A DNA stretch of 17,651 nt from Acidobacteriaceae bacterium (GCA_031274845.1 JAISPN010000283.1:1-17651); one strand, 5' to 3'. Counted from the stretch's first letter, positions 7,350 to 15,517 are shown. Translations and numbers: made by a program. Notes: generated by a model not told the origin, from the letters alone.

Positions 7350-8431
7350 CGCACGACAGTGAGCGGAATCGTCGGCCGCGTGTAGCTGGCGATCGACACC
7401 TGCGCGGCCATCCGTTCGGCCGCGGCCACAAACTGCGCGGCGGCCGGGGAATCCGGCTCCGCGATCATCAGCGGCACGCCGCTGTCGCTTCCCTCGCGGA
7501 TCGGTTGATAGATCGGCAACCGGCCGAGGAATGGCACGTTCACATCGGCGGCCATCTGTTCGCCGCCCCCATGCCCGAAGATGTCGGCGTGATGATGACA
7601 GCTCGGGCAGTCGAAGTAGCTCATGTTCTCGATGATGCCGAGCGTGGGAATCTTCAGCTTTTGATACATCGCCACGGCGCGACGGCTGTCGGCAAGCGAT
7701 ACCTGCTGCGGCGTCGTGACGACGATTGCGCCAGCGACCGGCACGCTCTGGCCGAGACTGAGCGCGACATCACCAGTTCCCGGCGGCATGTCGATGATCA
7801 GATAGTCGAGCGCGCCCCAGCGCACTTCGCGGAAGAACTGCTGCAAGGCGCTGTGCAACATCGGACCGCGCCAAATCACCGGCGCATCGTCTTCCGTCAA
7901 AAATCCCATCGAGACTACGTGCAGACCGTACTTTTCAGCCGGCACGATCTTCTCGCCGTCGGTGAAAAGCTGCGTCTTGAGTCCCAGCATGATCGGCACA
8001 TTGGGACCGTAGATGTCGCCGTCGATGAGGCCGACGCGGCTGCCGCACTTGGCCAACGCAATCGCCAGATTGACCGACACGGTCGTCTTGCCGACGCCCC
8101 CCTTGCCGGCGCCGACAGCGATGATGTTCTTCACGCCGGGAATCGCTTGCCGCCCGCCATCGGGCGTGACCGCTTCCCGCACACGCGCGCCGAGCGTCAC
8201 GTCGACGCGGCTGACGCCCGGCACGGCGCTGACCGCCGCGCGCGCCTCGTCGCGCATCTGGTCTTTCACGGGGCACGCTGGCGTGGTGAGCTCGATGGTG
8301 AACGCGACGCGCCCCCCATCAATCGTCAAGTCTTTGATGAAGCCGAGCGACACGATGTCGCGGCCGAGATCGGGATCGCGAACCACCCGCAAGGCGTCGA
8401 GCACCGCCGCCTGTTCAACGTTCATGCCCAT
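7346..8431 (-). CDS. mrp: Mrp/ApbC family Fe-S cluster carrier P-loop ATPase with N-terminal MIP18 (DUF59) domain
   Basis: 361 aa. Mrp/ApbC/NBP35-type proteins bind and transfer Fe-S clusters in an ATP-dependent manner in the cytoplasm. The N-terminal MIP18-type domain is visible in DPDLGRDIVSLGFIKDL and TTPACPVKDQMRDEA (residues about 19-64). The deviant Walker A is VGAGKGGVGKTT (residues 106-117); IDGDIYGPNVP and LIIDMPPGTGD follow. Cys275 and Cys278 in FDCPSC form the CxxC expected to bind the cluster. Length is usual for the two-domain form. Two ATGs are possible (8431 and 8425); neither has a clear ribosome binding site. It lies 7 bp after the membrane-protein gene and overlaps the M16 gene by 4 bp. 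Confidence 0.95.
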   Translation of the reverse strand: MGMNVEQAAVLDALRVVRDPDLGRDIVSLGFIKDLTIDGGRVAFTIELTTPACPVKDQMRDEARAAVSAVPGVSRVDVTLGARVREAVTPDGGRQAIPGVKNIIAVGAGKGGVGKTTVSVNLAIALAKCGSRVGLIDGDIYGPNVPIMLGLKTQLFTDGEKIVPAEKYGLHVVSMGFLTEDDAPVIWRGPMLHSALQQFFREVRWGALDYLIIDMPPGTGDVALSLGQSVPVAGAIVVTTPQQVSLADSRRAVAMYQKLKIPTLGIIENMSYFDCPSCHHHADIFGHGGGEQMAADVNVPFLGRLPIYQPIREGSDSGVPLMIAEPDSPAAAQFVAAAERMAAQVSIASYTRPTIPLTVVR

Positions 8432-8438
8432 GAGGATA

Positions 8439-8831
8439 TCAGGCTTCGAAAAGCCGCCTGGTGTCGTCGCTCAGAAGGGTCCAGAGCGAGTAGCCGCCGA
8501 GCGCCGTGCCAAAGGGGATGAGGACGAGATCGGCCGAGCCGAGCATCAACGCCGCCAGCCGCGACCAGGAGACGTGACGGCGCAGTTGACGGCCGACGAT
8601 GAAGTGCGCCGCGCCCCAGATGAGCGCGATGAGCGCGAGCGTCAGGAATGTCGCGGCCGTAAGCCCCGCCGCGAGTTGGGCGCCTCCGGCGCGGCCGGCC
8701 GAACGGACGAGCGCCGCCGCCGCAATGCCGAGCGCCAGCATCGACGCGCCAATGAGCATCGTGAGCGCGCCCCACACTGAGAACAGGAGTCCAAGGAGAT
8801 TGACGTGATCGCCAGGCGCGCGAATGTGCAC
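8439..8831 (-). CDS. small multi-pass membrane protein, unknown function
   Basis: 130 aa from a GTG at 8829-8831. Three to four hydrophobic segments are visible: residues about 11-42 (LLGLLFSVWGALTMLIGASM onward, long enough for a helical hairpin), 53-80 (LTLALIALIWGAAHFIV) and 92-117. The C-terminus LIPFGTALGGYSLWTLLSDDTRRLF follows a pattern I know from many short hypothetical membrane proteins (GT-LG-Y-LW-LL followed by a charged tail). Function is not known. It starts 4 bp after the DnaJ-like gene and ends 7 bp before mrp, so it is co-transcribed. A later start at the GTG of codon 10 is possible, but ORF spacing favours the one given. Confidence 0.75.
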   Translation of the reverse strand: MHIRAPGDHVNLLGLLFSVWGALTMLIGASMLALGIAAAALVRSAGRAGGAQLAAGLTAATFLTLALIALIWGAAHFIVGRQLRRHVSWSRLAALMLGSADLVLIPFGTALGGYSLWTLLSDDTRRLFEA

Positions 8832-8835
8832 GCGC

Positions 8836-9255
8836 TTACCCGCGGGAACGGAACAGGGCTTCGGTGACGAGCAGCGTCACCTCAACGCGCACGGCCGGCG
8901 CGTGTGGCGGATGCACACGAAAATACAGCCGGACGCCGTCGGCGCTACGTGGCGGCACGGCGACACGAAGCAGCGCCTGCTCATCGGCGGCGCCAGACCC
9001 GTCGCACGCGCCGCAGCGCTCCGACCAGATCTCGCCACGGCCGCCGCACACGGCGCACGTGGCGCGCACCGGCACGCGCGTCGACAACACGGCGCCGCAG
9101 TACGCCTGACGTCCGGAAATACGTAACTGGACTTTGTGCGTATCGCGGCGATCCCGCTCGCCGTCGGCAAGCAACGTACGGCGAACGCGATCGACGCAGG
9201 CGCTCATCGACGGATAGTCGATCGCGACATCGTCATGAAAAAGATTCGACCTCAC
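8836..9255 (-). CDS. DnaJ-like cysteine-rich/C-terminal domain protein without J domain
   Basis: 139 aa. Two CxxCxGxG repeats are present: CAVCGGRG (Cys67, Cys70) and CGACDGSG (Cys81, Cys84), enough for one zinc site; full DnaJ has four repeats. The flanks also match DnaJ: LRISGRQAYCGAVLSTRVPV resembles the strand leading into the zinc finger and LLRVAVPPRSADGVRLYFRV resembles the post-finger substrate-binding domain. There is no HPD-containing J domain, so it cannot stimulate DnaK in the usual way. The GTG start at 9253-9255 is chosen because a good promoter lies directly before it (TSS about 9258), making the transcript nearly leaderless. The upstream frame to 9300 would include the promoter. 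First gene of the cluster leading into mrp. Role unknown: protein or metal-cluster binding are guesses. Confidence 0.75.
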   Translation of the reverse strand: MRSNLFHDDVAIDYPSMSACVDRVRRTLLADGERDRRDTHKVQLRISGRQAYCGAVLSTRVPVRATCAVCGGRGEIWSERCGACDGSGAADEQALLRVAVPPRSADGVRLYFRVHPPHAPAVRVEVTLLVTEALFRSRG

Positions 9256-9264
9256 GCTCGCTAC

Positions 9265-9293
9265 ACCATAGGAGCCGCGATCGTGCTTGTCAA
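9265..9293 (-). promoter_or_regulatory. promoter of the DnaJ-like/mrp/M16 cluster
   Basis: Minus strand: a perfect -35 TTGACA (9288-9293), a 17-base spacer and -10 TATGGT (9265-9270). The predicted start at about 9257-9259 is only 2-4 bases before the GTG at 9255, so the mRNA would be leaderless or nearly so. Confidence 0.65.
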
Positions 9294-9427
9294 GACGCAC
9301 ACGACCGCTCGTGCGTAAGCGGAACCATGGAGCTGTCCGAATGAACGACGACTTCGAGAAAGCCGAAAACGGCCTGGACGAACGCGATGCGTAATGTAAG
9401 GACTCGACGCAGCGTGGTTAGAGACAG

Positions 9428-9649
9428 CTACCGCGCGCCGATTGTGAGCAGAACTTCCTTCCGGAGGGTATCCCCAAACTCTTCAAACTTCAGCGCCGAT
9501 TCACATTCGTCGCACAACACTTCGAGCACAGCCGGACGATCCTCGTCGGACACTTCCACGCGGCCATCGACGAGATGTACCACGTGCATTTGCAGCGTCT
9601 TGACCTGAAAGTTCCGGTCGTTGCCGCAATTTGGGCAGGTCAACGTCAC
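9428..9649 (-). CDS. small zinc-ribbon protein
   Basis: 73 aa from the GTG at 9647-9649. Two Cys pairs are visible, CPNCG (Cys5, Cys8) and CDEC (Cys46, Cys49), a likely four-cysteine zinc ribbon. Between them lies a beta-rich, acidic stretch (VVHLVDGRVEVSDEDRP). I do not recognise a named family. The start is set by AAAGGGGA six bases upstream of the GTG, the clearest ribosome binding site in the window; an open frame continues to a TTG at 9766 but crosses a plausible promoter. It lies downstream of addA on the same strand with a 120-bp gap, and is followed by a gap up to 9255 in which I see no gene. Function unknown; RNA, DNA or protein binding are all possible. Confidence 0.75.
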   Translation of the reverse strand: MTLTCPNCGNDRNFQVKTLQMHVVHLVDGRVEVSDEDRPAVLEVLCDECESALKFEEFGDTLRKEVLLTIGAR

Positions 9650-9696
9650 GAACAATCCCCTTTCAACGGGTCCAAAACCATCAAAGCGAAGTCTTG

Positions 9697-9726
9697 ATTT
9701 TATGTAATGGCAGAGCCCACACGCAA
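9697..9726 (-). promoter_or_regulatory. probable promoter of the zinc-ribbon gene
   Basis: Minus strand: TTGCGT (9721-9726, a weak -35), an 18-base spacer and TAAAAT (9697-9702, 5 of 6 matches to the -10). The start would be near 9690, giving a leader of about 40 nt containing the strong ribosome binding site. The local sequence is AT-richer than its surroundings. Confidence 0.5.
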
Positions 9727-9769
9727 TGAAAAACCATTGCGCAGGCGTTAAGTCCCACAGAATCAACCA

Positions 9770-12451
9770 TTACCGCCGGGCAATCACAAAAATGTGATGC
9801 TGCCAGCTCACCTGCGGGGCGGTCGCGACCGCCGCCTGTTCAAACAGCGACTTCACGGCGGCCGGAAGCACCTCGCCAAGGCTCCCCCGCGTCGCACGCA
9901 GCACCCCGTCTGCGAGCGACGCGGACAGATACAACCGATCGCGCGCCCGCGTCAGCGCCACATACAACAGCCGCTTGGTCTCTTCGCGCTCGCGCGCCGA
10001 CACATCTTCGTCCGCGTCGGACTGGTAATCGGCCACCGCCACCGACGGCTCGCCATCAGGCGGCACCACCACACGCACAGGCGCCCGTGCCGTCCCGGTG
10101 CCTCTGTTCATGTTGACGATGAAGACGATGGGGAATTCGAGTCCTTTGGCGGCGTGTACCGTCATGAGACTGACCGAGTCGGCCGCATCGATCGCGGCGT
10201 TTGATTCGTCGCCGACGGCCAACTCGTCGAGGTGGGAGACGACACGCGCAAGCGTCGCATACCCGCGGTTCTGGAAACGGCGAATGATGCCGCGCAGCTT
10301 CTTGAGGTTCTCACGCGCCTGACGCGCGCGCGGCCCCGCGAGGACGCGCGCGTATCCGCAATCGAGCAAGAGACCACGCAGAAAATCAGCCGGCGCCAGA
10401 CGATCGACTCGCGGCAGCCATGCCGCGACCAGTTGCCGCGCGCGATCGAGGGCATGCTGATCCTCGTCCGAGAGCGACACGGCTGCGGGAGATGCGGTGG
10501 ACCAGGCGAGCGCATTCGCCAGCGCCGGCGCGAGGCTGGCAAGCGCTCGATCCGACACTCGGACGATCCGGGATCGCAGGAGACTCGCGGCGCGCGCGTT
10601 CGACGTGGGATCGGCGAAGAAACCGAGCAGCGCGACGACATCCTGAATCTCGTCCGCGTCGAAGAAACCAAGCCCCTTGTAGACGTAGGTGCCGATGCCG
10701 CGCCGTTCGAGCGCCTTCTCGAATTCCCGGTGCGCGTTGCGCGAGCGAAACAGGATGGCGACATCCGCCGGACGGCACGGCCGCGCAAGACCGGTGAGAC
10801 GATCGCGGACGGTCGCCGACGCAAACAGCCGTGCGATCTCGGCGGCCACCGTCTCTGCCGTGTCGGTCATGTTGACGCCAACCGCCACGCCCAACGCAGG
10901 CGCGTCATCGAGATCCTCGTGCTGTTGCAGCGGAAACTTGTCGTGTTCGCCGTAGACGAATCCGTCGTGACGATCGGGTTGCTTGTCGATCGCCGCGCAC
11001 AGATCGTTGACAAACGCCAGCAACGGCGCGCGCGCGCGAAAACTGACCGAGATCGCATGCACCGGCTCCTCGTCCGGCCTGAGCATCCTGATGAACGTCG
11101 CCGCCTCGGTCAGGAGCGCCACCTCGGCGTCACGAAATCCGTAGATCGACTGCTTGCGATCGCCCACCACGAAGATGGATGGCTGGAATCTGTCCGCGGC
11201 AGCGCCGAAACCTTCGCCCCAGTTCCGCACCAGATACGACACGAGCTCCCACTGCGCGCGGCTGGTGTCCTGAAATTCGTCGACGAGCAGGTGACGATAG
11301 CGCGCTTCGAGGCGGAACCGGCTGTCGGCAAATTCGTCCATGTCGCGCAGCAGCTTCACCGCCCGTTCGAGCACGCCGGAGAAATCAAGCAGCGCGTGCG
11401 CGTCGAGCGTCCGGCGGTAGATATCGAGCGTGACGCCGAAGACATGCCAGACACCGCGCGAGAGCACCACGTTCAAGTCGCGGCGAAACGCCAGCACCGC
11501 CTCGCCGATTGACGGCGCCATCGCAGAGGCCGCCACGCGGTGACGCTTCCACGCCGCGTCCGAAACGCAATCGTCGCCATTAAAACCTGTGCCCTGAAAA
11601 CGCTCCGTGCGCGGACGGCCATCCGTGGTCAGGAAGTAACTCTTCGCGCGGTCGATCACCTGACGGAGCCACGCGCGTCCGGCATCCGTCTCGAGCGCCA
11701 GCACTGATGCTGGTCCAGCCAATCGCCGCAGATCGTCGGCGAACATGGCGAACTCTGGCCGGTGCACAGGGCCATCCGCCAGCCACGTATCGAGCCCGCC
11801 GGACACACTGCCTAGAACGTCCGCGAACCGCCCGGCGGCACGCGCGCACACGATGTCGATCGTGAGATCGTGTGGCCCCTTGGCGAGAAACTTCTGAAGC
11901 GCCTGCGGCGCCACGAGACGCCGTTCCAATAGGTGCGTCAACCCGGCACGCAGGCGCCGTTCGCCAAGCTGCGCGAACACCAGCGCCACGCTGTCGTTGC
12001 CTCCCGCGCGCCCGCGGCAGATGCGCAGCGCCCGGTCGAGCGATTCCGCCACCAGCCGCGGCGCCTCGGTTTCATCAGCGAGATCGAACGCGGGATCGAT
12101 GTCGGCTTCGAGCGGAAATTCCCGCAAGAGCGACAGGCAGAATGCGTCGATCGTCGAGATGGTGATATCGCCTAGCCGCTCGTGAATCTCGCGCCAGCGT
12201 CCGCGATCGAACTCGGAGAGACGGCTCGCTTCGCGCAACCGCTCGATGATCCGCTCGCGCATCTCGGCCGCGGCTTTCCGCGTGAAGGTGATGGCGAGGA
12301 TGTGCTTAGGCTCGACACCGGCACGCAGCAAGTTGACGTAGCGCTCCACCAGCACCCGCGTCTTGCCAGTCCCCGCCGAGGCTTCGAGCACGACATTTCT
12401 CGCCGGATCGACCGCGTAGGCGCGCGAACGCGCGTCAAACGTTTCCGACAT
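9770..12451 (-). CDS. addA: AddA-like UvrD/Rep-family DNA helicase lacking the nuclease domain
   Basis: 893 aa superfamily 1A helicase, expected to unwind double-strand-break ends together with the AddB-like protein for recombination. Motifs in order: Walker A ASAGTGKT (residues 24-31), ITFTRKAAAEMRERI (Ia), LLVDEFQDTSRAQWE (II, Asp391-Glu392), VVGDRKQSIYGFRDAE (III), VHAAKGLEFPIVF (V, about 765) and LLYVALTRARDRLYL (VI). After motif VI only about 55 residues remain. Canonical AddA proteins are about 1,150-1,250 aa and end in a RecB-type nuclease with a GxxDxxxxxDYK core, which is absent here. The ATG at 12449-12451 lies inside the 3' end of addB (17-nt overlap) with GGAAGG just upstream. The addB-addA order is as in Bacillus. 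It could equally be called an unnamed UvrD-like helicase. Confidence 0.9.
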   Translation of the reverse strand: MSETFDARSRAYAVDPARNVVLEASAGTGKTRVLVERYVNLLRAGVEPKHILAITFTRKAAAEMRERIIERLREASRLSEFDRGRWREIHERLGDITISTIDAFCLSLLREFPLEADIDPAFDLADETEAPRLVAESLDRALRICRGRAGGNDSVALVFAQLGERRLRAGLTHLLERRLVAPQALQKFLAKGPHDLTIDIVCARAAGRFADVLGSVSGGLDTWLADGPVHRPEFAMFADDLRRLAGPASVLALETDAGRAWLRQVIDRAKSYFLTTDGRPRTERFQGTGFNGDDCVSDAAWKRHRVAASAMAPSIGEAVLAFRRDLNVVLSRGVWHVFGVTLDIYRRTLDAHALLDFSGVLERAVKLLRDMDEFADSRFRLEARYRHLLVDEFQDTSRAQWELVSYLVRNWGEGFGAAADRFQPSIFVVGDRKQSIYGFRDAEVALLTEAATFIRMLRPDEEPVHAISVSFRARAPLLAFVNDLCAAIDKQPDRHDGFVYGEHDKFPLQQHEDLDDAPALGVAVGVNMTDTAETVAAEIARLFASATVRDRLTGLARPCRPADVAILFRSRNAHREFEKALERRGIGTYVYKGLGFFDADEIQDVVALLGFFADPTSNARAASLLRSRIVRVSDRALASLAPALANALAWSTASPAAVSLSDEDQHALDRARQLVAAWLPRVDRLAPADFLRGLLLDCGYARVLAGPRARQARENLKKLRGIIRRFQNRGYATLARVVSHLDELAVGDESNAAIDAADSVSLMTVHAAKGLEFPIVFIVNMNRGTGTARAPVRVVVPPDGEPSVAVADYQSDADEDVSAREREETKRLLYVALTRARDRLYLSASLADGVLRATRGSLGEVLPAAVKSLFEQAAVATAPQVSWQHHIFVIARR

Positions 12452-15302
12452 AGTCCTTCCGGCACACTGCCGTGAACGCGCAGGCGTCACAGAGATAGAT
12501 ATCTTTCGGCGACGGCGGAAATTCGCCACGTGCGATGGCGTCAACGGCATCGACGACCCGCTGCTCGGCGCTCGCCACAATCTCCGCCTGCTGTTCGGGC
12601 GTCTTGAACAAGGGGATCACACGCCGCGGTCCTTTGAAGGCGAGATACATCGCCTCGCCCACACGCCACGCGCGGCCGCGATAGCCGGCCAAACGCTGCT
12701 CCGCGCAGCGCGCGTAGATCGGAAGCTGCAAGGCGCGGCTTTTCTCCGGCGGCCACCCCAGCTTGTAATCAATCAGACGGAACGTCCCGTCCGCGAGCAA
12801 GTCGATCCGATCGGCCTTGCCGCGTAACGCCACTCGCCGCGGACCATCCGCCGTCATCAGCTCGAACTCCCCGTCAAGCTTCTGTTCGAGCAGACGTTCA
12901 ACCACTGGCGTCGTGCGTTCGGCTTCCATGCGGAAGACCACTTCGCCAAGACCCGCAGCCGCCGGCGACCCGAGCAGCCGCGTTCGTTCCAGTCCCGCTT
13001 CCACGGGAGATACCGCGCGCAGCGTCTCGTCGACCACCTGCACGAACAGCTCGCGCGCTGATGGAAGATCCGCCGCAGCAATCGCACCATGACCAGACGC
13101 CTGCCACCGTCTGAAGAACTCCTCGAACACTTCGTGAACGAGTTGTCCCTGACGCCGCGGGTCCATCACCTCTTCATCGTCGGGCGCCTCTTCGAGCTTG
13201 AGGATGTGCTGCGCGAAGAATTTGAACGGGCAGGCCAGATACGCTTCGAGCGCACTGACACTCCACGGACGCGACGCGCGCGGTCCCGTCGCGCCGTGGA
13301 ATTCCGGCGCCGCAACATTCGCGCGATCGGCACGAAGCGCATCTCCCGCCGCCACCGGCATCACGTCCGGAGGATCATCGTGACGCGCGATCGTGGAGAG
13401 CCTCGCCGATTCCACTTCGTCGAGTTGCACCGATCGCGTGACCACCGCTTCATCGTCGAGCAGCACTGTCGAGAGTTCGATGCGCGCGGCTGGCGAGGCG
13501 AGCAGATCGAGAAACCGCGCATCGGCGGCCGCGCGGCGATCTTTCTCCGACGGCCAGCCAAGCGCGTGCATGACCGGCGAGCCGTAAAAAATATTGCGGC
13601 GCAATCGCTCGGGCCACTCGCTGTCGACGAGGCCGACGATCGTGATGTCGTCGAAATCGCCGTACCGGGCGGCTTGATCGTCGAGCAGATAGACGCCCCC
13701 CTCGGTCTCGCCGCTGGCGCACGTCTCCTCGCCAATGGCGCGACGGAGCGCGGCAGCGAGATCGACAATCGTCCACTCGGGATCGTCGTGCGCGCGATGC
13801 GCATCCGCCATCGCCTCCGACCGCGCGAGCACGCGGCCAAGCGCGTAGTACTCACGTTCGGTGAACGTCTCGCCAACGGCTGGCCGGCACTGGCGGCGCA
13901 GCAAGGACAGAAACGCGTCAAGGTGCGCTGACGCACTCTGTCGCGTCAAAAATGGCGCAAGACACGCAGTCACCTGCAAGGCCACCGCAAAGACCGCATC
14001 GAGTGGCGCTTCCTGTTCCGCGGCAAGCGCCGAAAGACGATCGCGCCCACCGAGATAGCGCGCATCGCTCAGCGCGCGGTTCAAGGAGGCGACCGCCGCC
14101 CGATCGACGCGCGCGCCGCTCTCCGTCCAGACGACAAACGGCGAGTTGAGCAACGCCACGAGCGCCGTGCGCGAGAAATCGGTCTCGACCGCATCGAGGA
14201 TCAAATCGACGGTGGCGACGATCGGCTCCGCCGCAAGCGGCAGCGCGTCGTACGTCTGATACGAGAGGCCGGCGACCGTCAGCGTATCGGGCGCCAGATA
14301 TAAGTACGGCAGCGGACGTTTGTAGACAACAGCCGAGCGCGCGCGATGATGCGCGCCTTGCTCGCCGCTCACGATTCGGCGCGCGATGGCAGCAAGCTCC
14401 TCTTCGCGGTCACGATACGTGAACCACAGCGCGTCGGTCTCATCAGGCATTGGCCGCACGAGCAGCGGACGAGACGCCGTTGACGCATCGGCAACGCCCT
14501 CCACTTCTTCGAGCCCCGGCCACCATGTGTGAATGCGCTCGTGAAACCCTGACGCCAGCACCGCGCTGGTGCTCAGGATGTCGAGCGATTCAAGCCCGGG
14601 AATGCGCGTCAACAGATCGAAGTCGGCCACGAACAGGCCGTCCGGGTCAGCAATCCAGTCGGGGACCGTGACGATGACCCGCTCGATGGGATGCGGAGAG
14701 ACCTCACGGCACAACAGATCGCGAAGCCCATGTTCGTCACGCGCGCCCGCGGCGCTCACACGTTCCTCGTACGCTCTGAACGTCCCCGCGAGAAACCGCG
14801 TCTCTCTGACGAGACGTTGCGCGCCGAGATCCTCCGTCTCGGCGCCGCCAAGCGCGCCGACGATCAGTTCTTCGAACCGTTCGGTCTGCTGCGATTGCCT
14901 GCGGAGTTGATCGTAAAAGCGCAGCATCTCGGCCACGAGCCCCGGACGCACCTGAAACGGCAGCGGATCGCCCGCCGCCGCCATCTCCGTCGCCGCCGCC
15001 TGAGCGAGCACATCGCGCTCCTCGGCGCCAAGCAGCCGTGGCGGATCGGCAAGACGCCGATGAAACGCTTCGTACATCTCGCCGCGAGTGACAAACGTGA
15101 TCGACGCGCGCGGCTCACCGGACCGCGAACGGATCACCGTGTCTTCAAAGACGCGGCCGGCACTTTGCCGCGGCACGACGGCGAGCGTCGTCTTGCCGGC
15201 AAACGCAACGTCTTCCGCGAGATCCGCCAACGTCCGGCGGAATTGGTGCAGGTCTAGGACGCGTACGAGCCGCGTCCGGCGTGGCGTGATCACGGCAGTC
15301 AT
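12435..15302 (-). CDS. addB: AddB-like PD-(D/E)XK nuclease with Fe-S staple
   Basis: About 955 aa. The N-terminal two thirds is a degenerate helicase-like region of the AddB/RecC kind (LAVVPRQSAGRVFEDTVI, ITFVTRGEMYEAF; no convincing ATP site). The C-terminal domain is a RecB-family nuclease: SVSALEAYLACPFKFFAQHIL with Cys691, GQLVHEVFEEFF, GKADRID, then FRLIDYKLG (Asp845, Lys847) and QLPIYARCAEQ. The last cysteines, CDACAFTAVC (938, 941, 947), together with Cys691, give the four ligands of the 4Fe-4S staple found in AddB. It would cut DNA ends and act with the downstream helicase. The ATG at 15300-15302 is chosen because family-like sequence starts there; ATGs at 15320 and 15338 are possible and none has a ribosome binding site. 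Three DnaA-box-like sites lie 42-83 bp upstream. Confidence 0.88.
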   Translation of the reverse strand: MTAVITPRRTRLVRVLDLHQFRRTLADLAEDVAFAGKTTLAVVPRQSAGRVFEDTVIRSRSGEPRASITFVTRGEMYEAFHRRLADPPRLLGAEERDVLAQAAATEMAAAGDPLPFQVRPGLVAEMLRFYDQLRRQSQQTERFEELIVGALGGAETEDLGAQRLVRETRFLAGTFRAYEERVSAAGARDEHGLRDLLCREVSPHPIERVIVTVPDWIADPDGLFVADFDLLTRIPGLESLDILSTSAVLASGFHERIHTWWPGLEEVEGVADASTASRPLLVRPMPDETDALWFTYRDREEELAAIARRIVSGEQGAHHRARSAVVYKRPLPYLYLAPDTLTVAGLSYQTYDALPLAAEPIVATVDLILDAVETDFSRTALVALLNSPFVVWTESGARVDRAAVASLNRALSDARYLGGRDRLSALAAEQEAPLDAVFAVALQVTACLAPFLTRQSASAHLDAFLSLLRRQCRPAVGETFTEREYYALGRVLARSEAMADAHRAHDDPEWTIVDLAAALRRAIGEETCASGETEGGVYLLDDQAARYGDFDDITIVGLVDSEWPERLRRNIFYGSPVMHALGWPSEKDRRAAADARFLDLLASPAARIELSTVLLDDEAVVTRSVQLDEVESARLSTIARHDDPPDVMPVAAGDALRADRANVAAPEFHGATGPRASRPWSVSALEAYLACPFKFFAQHILKLEEAPDDEEVMDPRRQGQLVHEVFEEFFRRWQASGHGAIAAADLPSARELFVQVVDETLRAVSPVEAGLERTRLLGSPAAAGLGEVVFRMEAERTTPVVERLLEQKLDGEFELMTADGPRRVALRGKADRIDLLADGTFRLIDYKLGWPPEKSRALQLPIYARCAEQRLAGYRGRAWRVGEAMYLAFKGPRRVIPLFKTPEQQAEIVASAEQRVVDAVDAIARGEFPPSPKDIYLCDACAFTAVCRKDYVGNV

Positions 15303-15343
15303 TGTGTGAGATTTACGCATGGCGTGTGAAGCCGTCATGCGGT

Positions 15344-15385
15344 TGTGGAAAACCTGTGGATGATTCGTGCATTTCCTGTGGATAC
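15344..15385 (-). repeat. three phased DnaA-box-like 9-mers upstream of addB
   Basis: On the minus strand TTTTCCACA (15344-15352), TCATCCACA (15355-15363) and GTATCCACA (15377-15385), each one mismatch from the DnaA box TTATCCACA and all in the same direction. Their starts are 11 and 22 bp apart, that is one and two helical turns. They lie between addB and the divergent 15518 gene. No dnaA, dnaN or large AT-rich unwinding region is near, so regulation is more likely than an origin. Confidence 0.5.
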
Positions 15386-15407
15386 GTCGACACGCAAATT
15401 TTTTTTG

Positions 15408-15441
15408 GCAGGTGTACACACGTGATTCGTTTGTTACCTGC
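15408..15441. promoter_or_regulatory. inverted repeat GCAGGT-N22-ACCTGC
   Basis: Perfect 6-bp arms at 15408-15413 and 15436-15441 around a 22-base centre containing the palindrome GTGTACAC-like core. It lies between addB and the plus-strand gene at 15518, next to a run of eight T. It might be an operator. A 6-bp match with this spacing may be chance. Confidence 0.2.
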
Positions 15442-15471
15442 GTGTGCGCGCACTTTCGTACCGCGCTTCGC

Positions 15472-15499
15472 TTGATCGAGAGACTCACGTGAATAGACT
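15472..15499 (+). promoter_or_regulatory. possible promoter of the 76-aa gene
   Basis: TTGATC (15472-15477), a 16-base spacer and TAGACT (15494-15499); each box has 4 of 6 matches. The start would be near 15506, giving a leader of about 12 nt before the GTG at 15518. Confidence 0.35.
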
Positions 15500-15517
15500 T
15501 TTGCTTCGCGGACTCCT

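Noticed and set aside
9341..9394. 17-codon acidic plus-strand ORF (MNDDFEKAENGLDERDA) preceded by GGAG
   Set aside because: Too short to judge, no promoter or conserved context visible; kept only as a note.
9783..9798. Perfect hairpin ATCACA-AAAA-TGTGAT
   Set aside because: Lies inside the last codons of addA, lacks a T-run for termination and has the opposite arrangement to a CRP site.
10232..11512. Long plus-strand frame (426 codons) opposite addA
   Set aside because: Antisense to motifs II-V of the helicase, Arg-rich composition, no domain; a shadow.
15344..15406. Chromosomal origin of replication
   Set aside because: Only three DnaA-box-like sites, no long AT-rich region and no dnaA, dnaN, gidA or parAB nearby.
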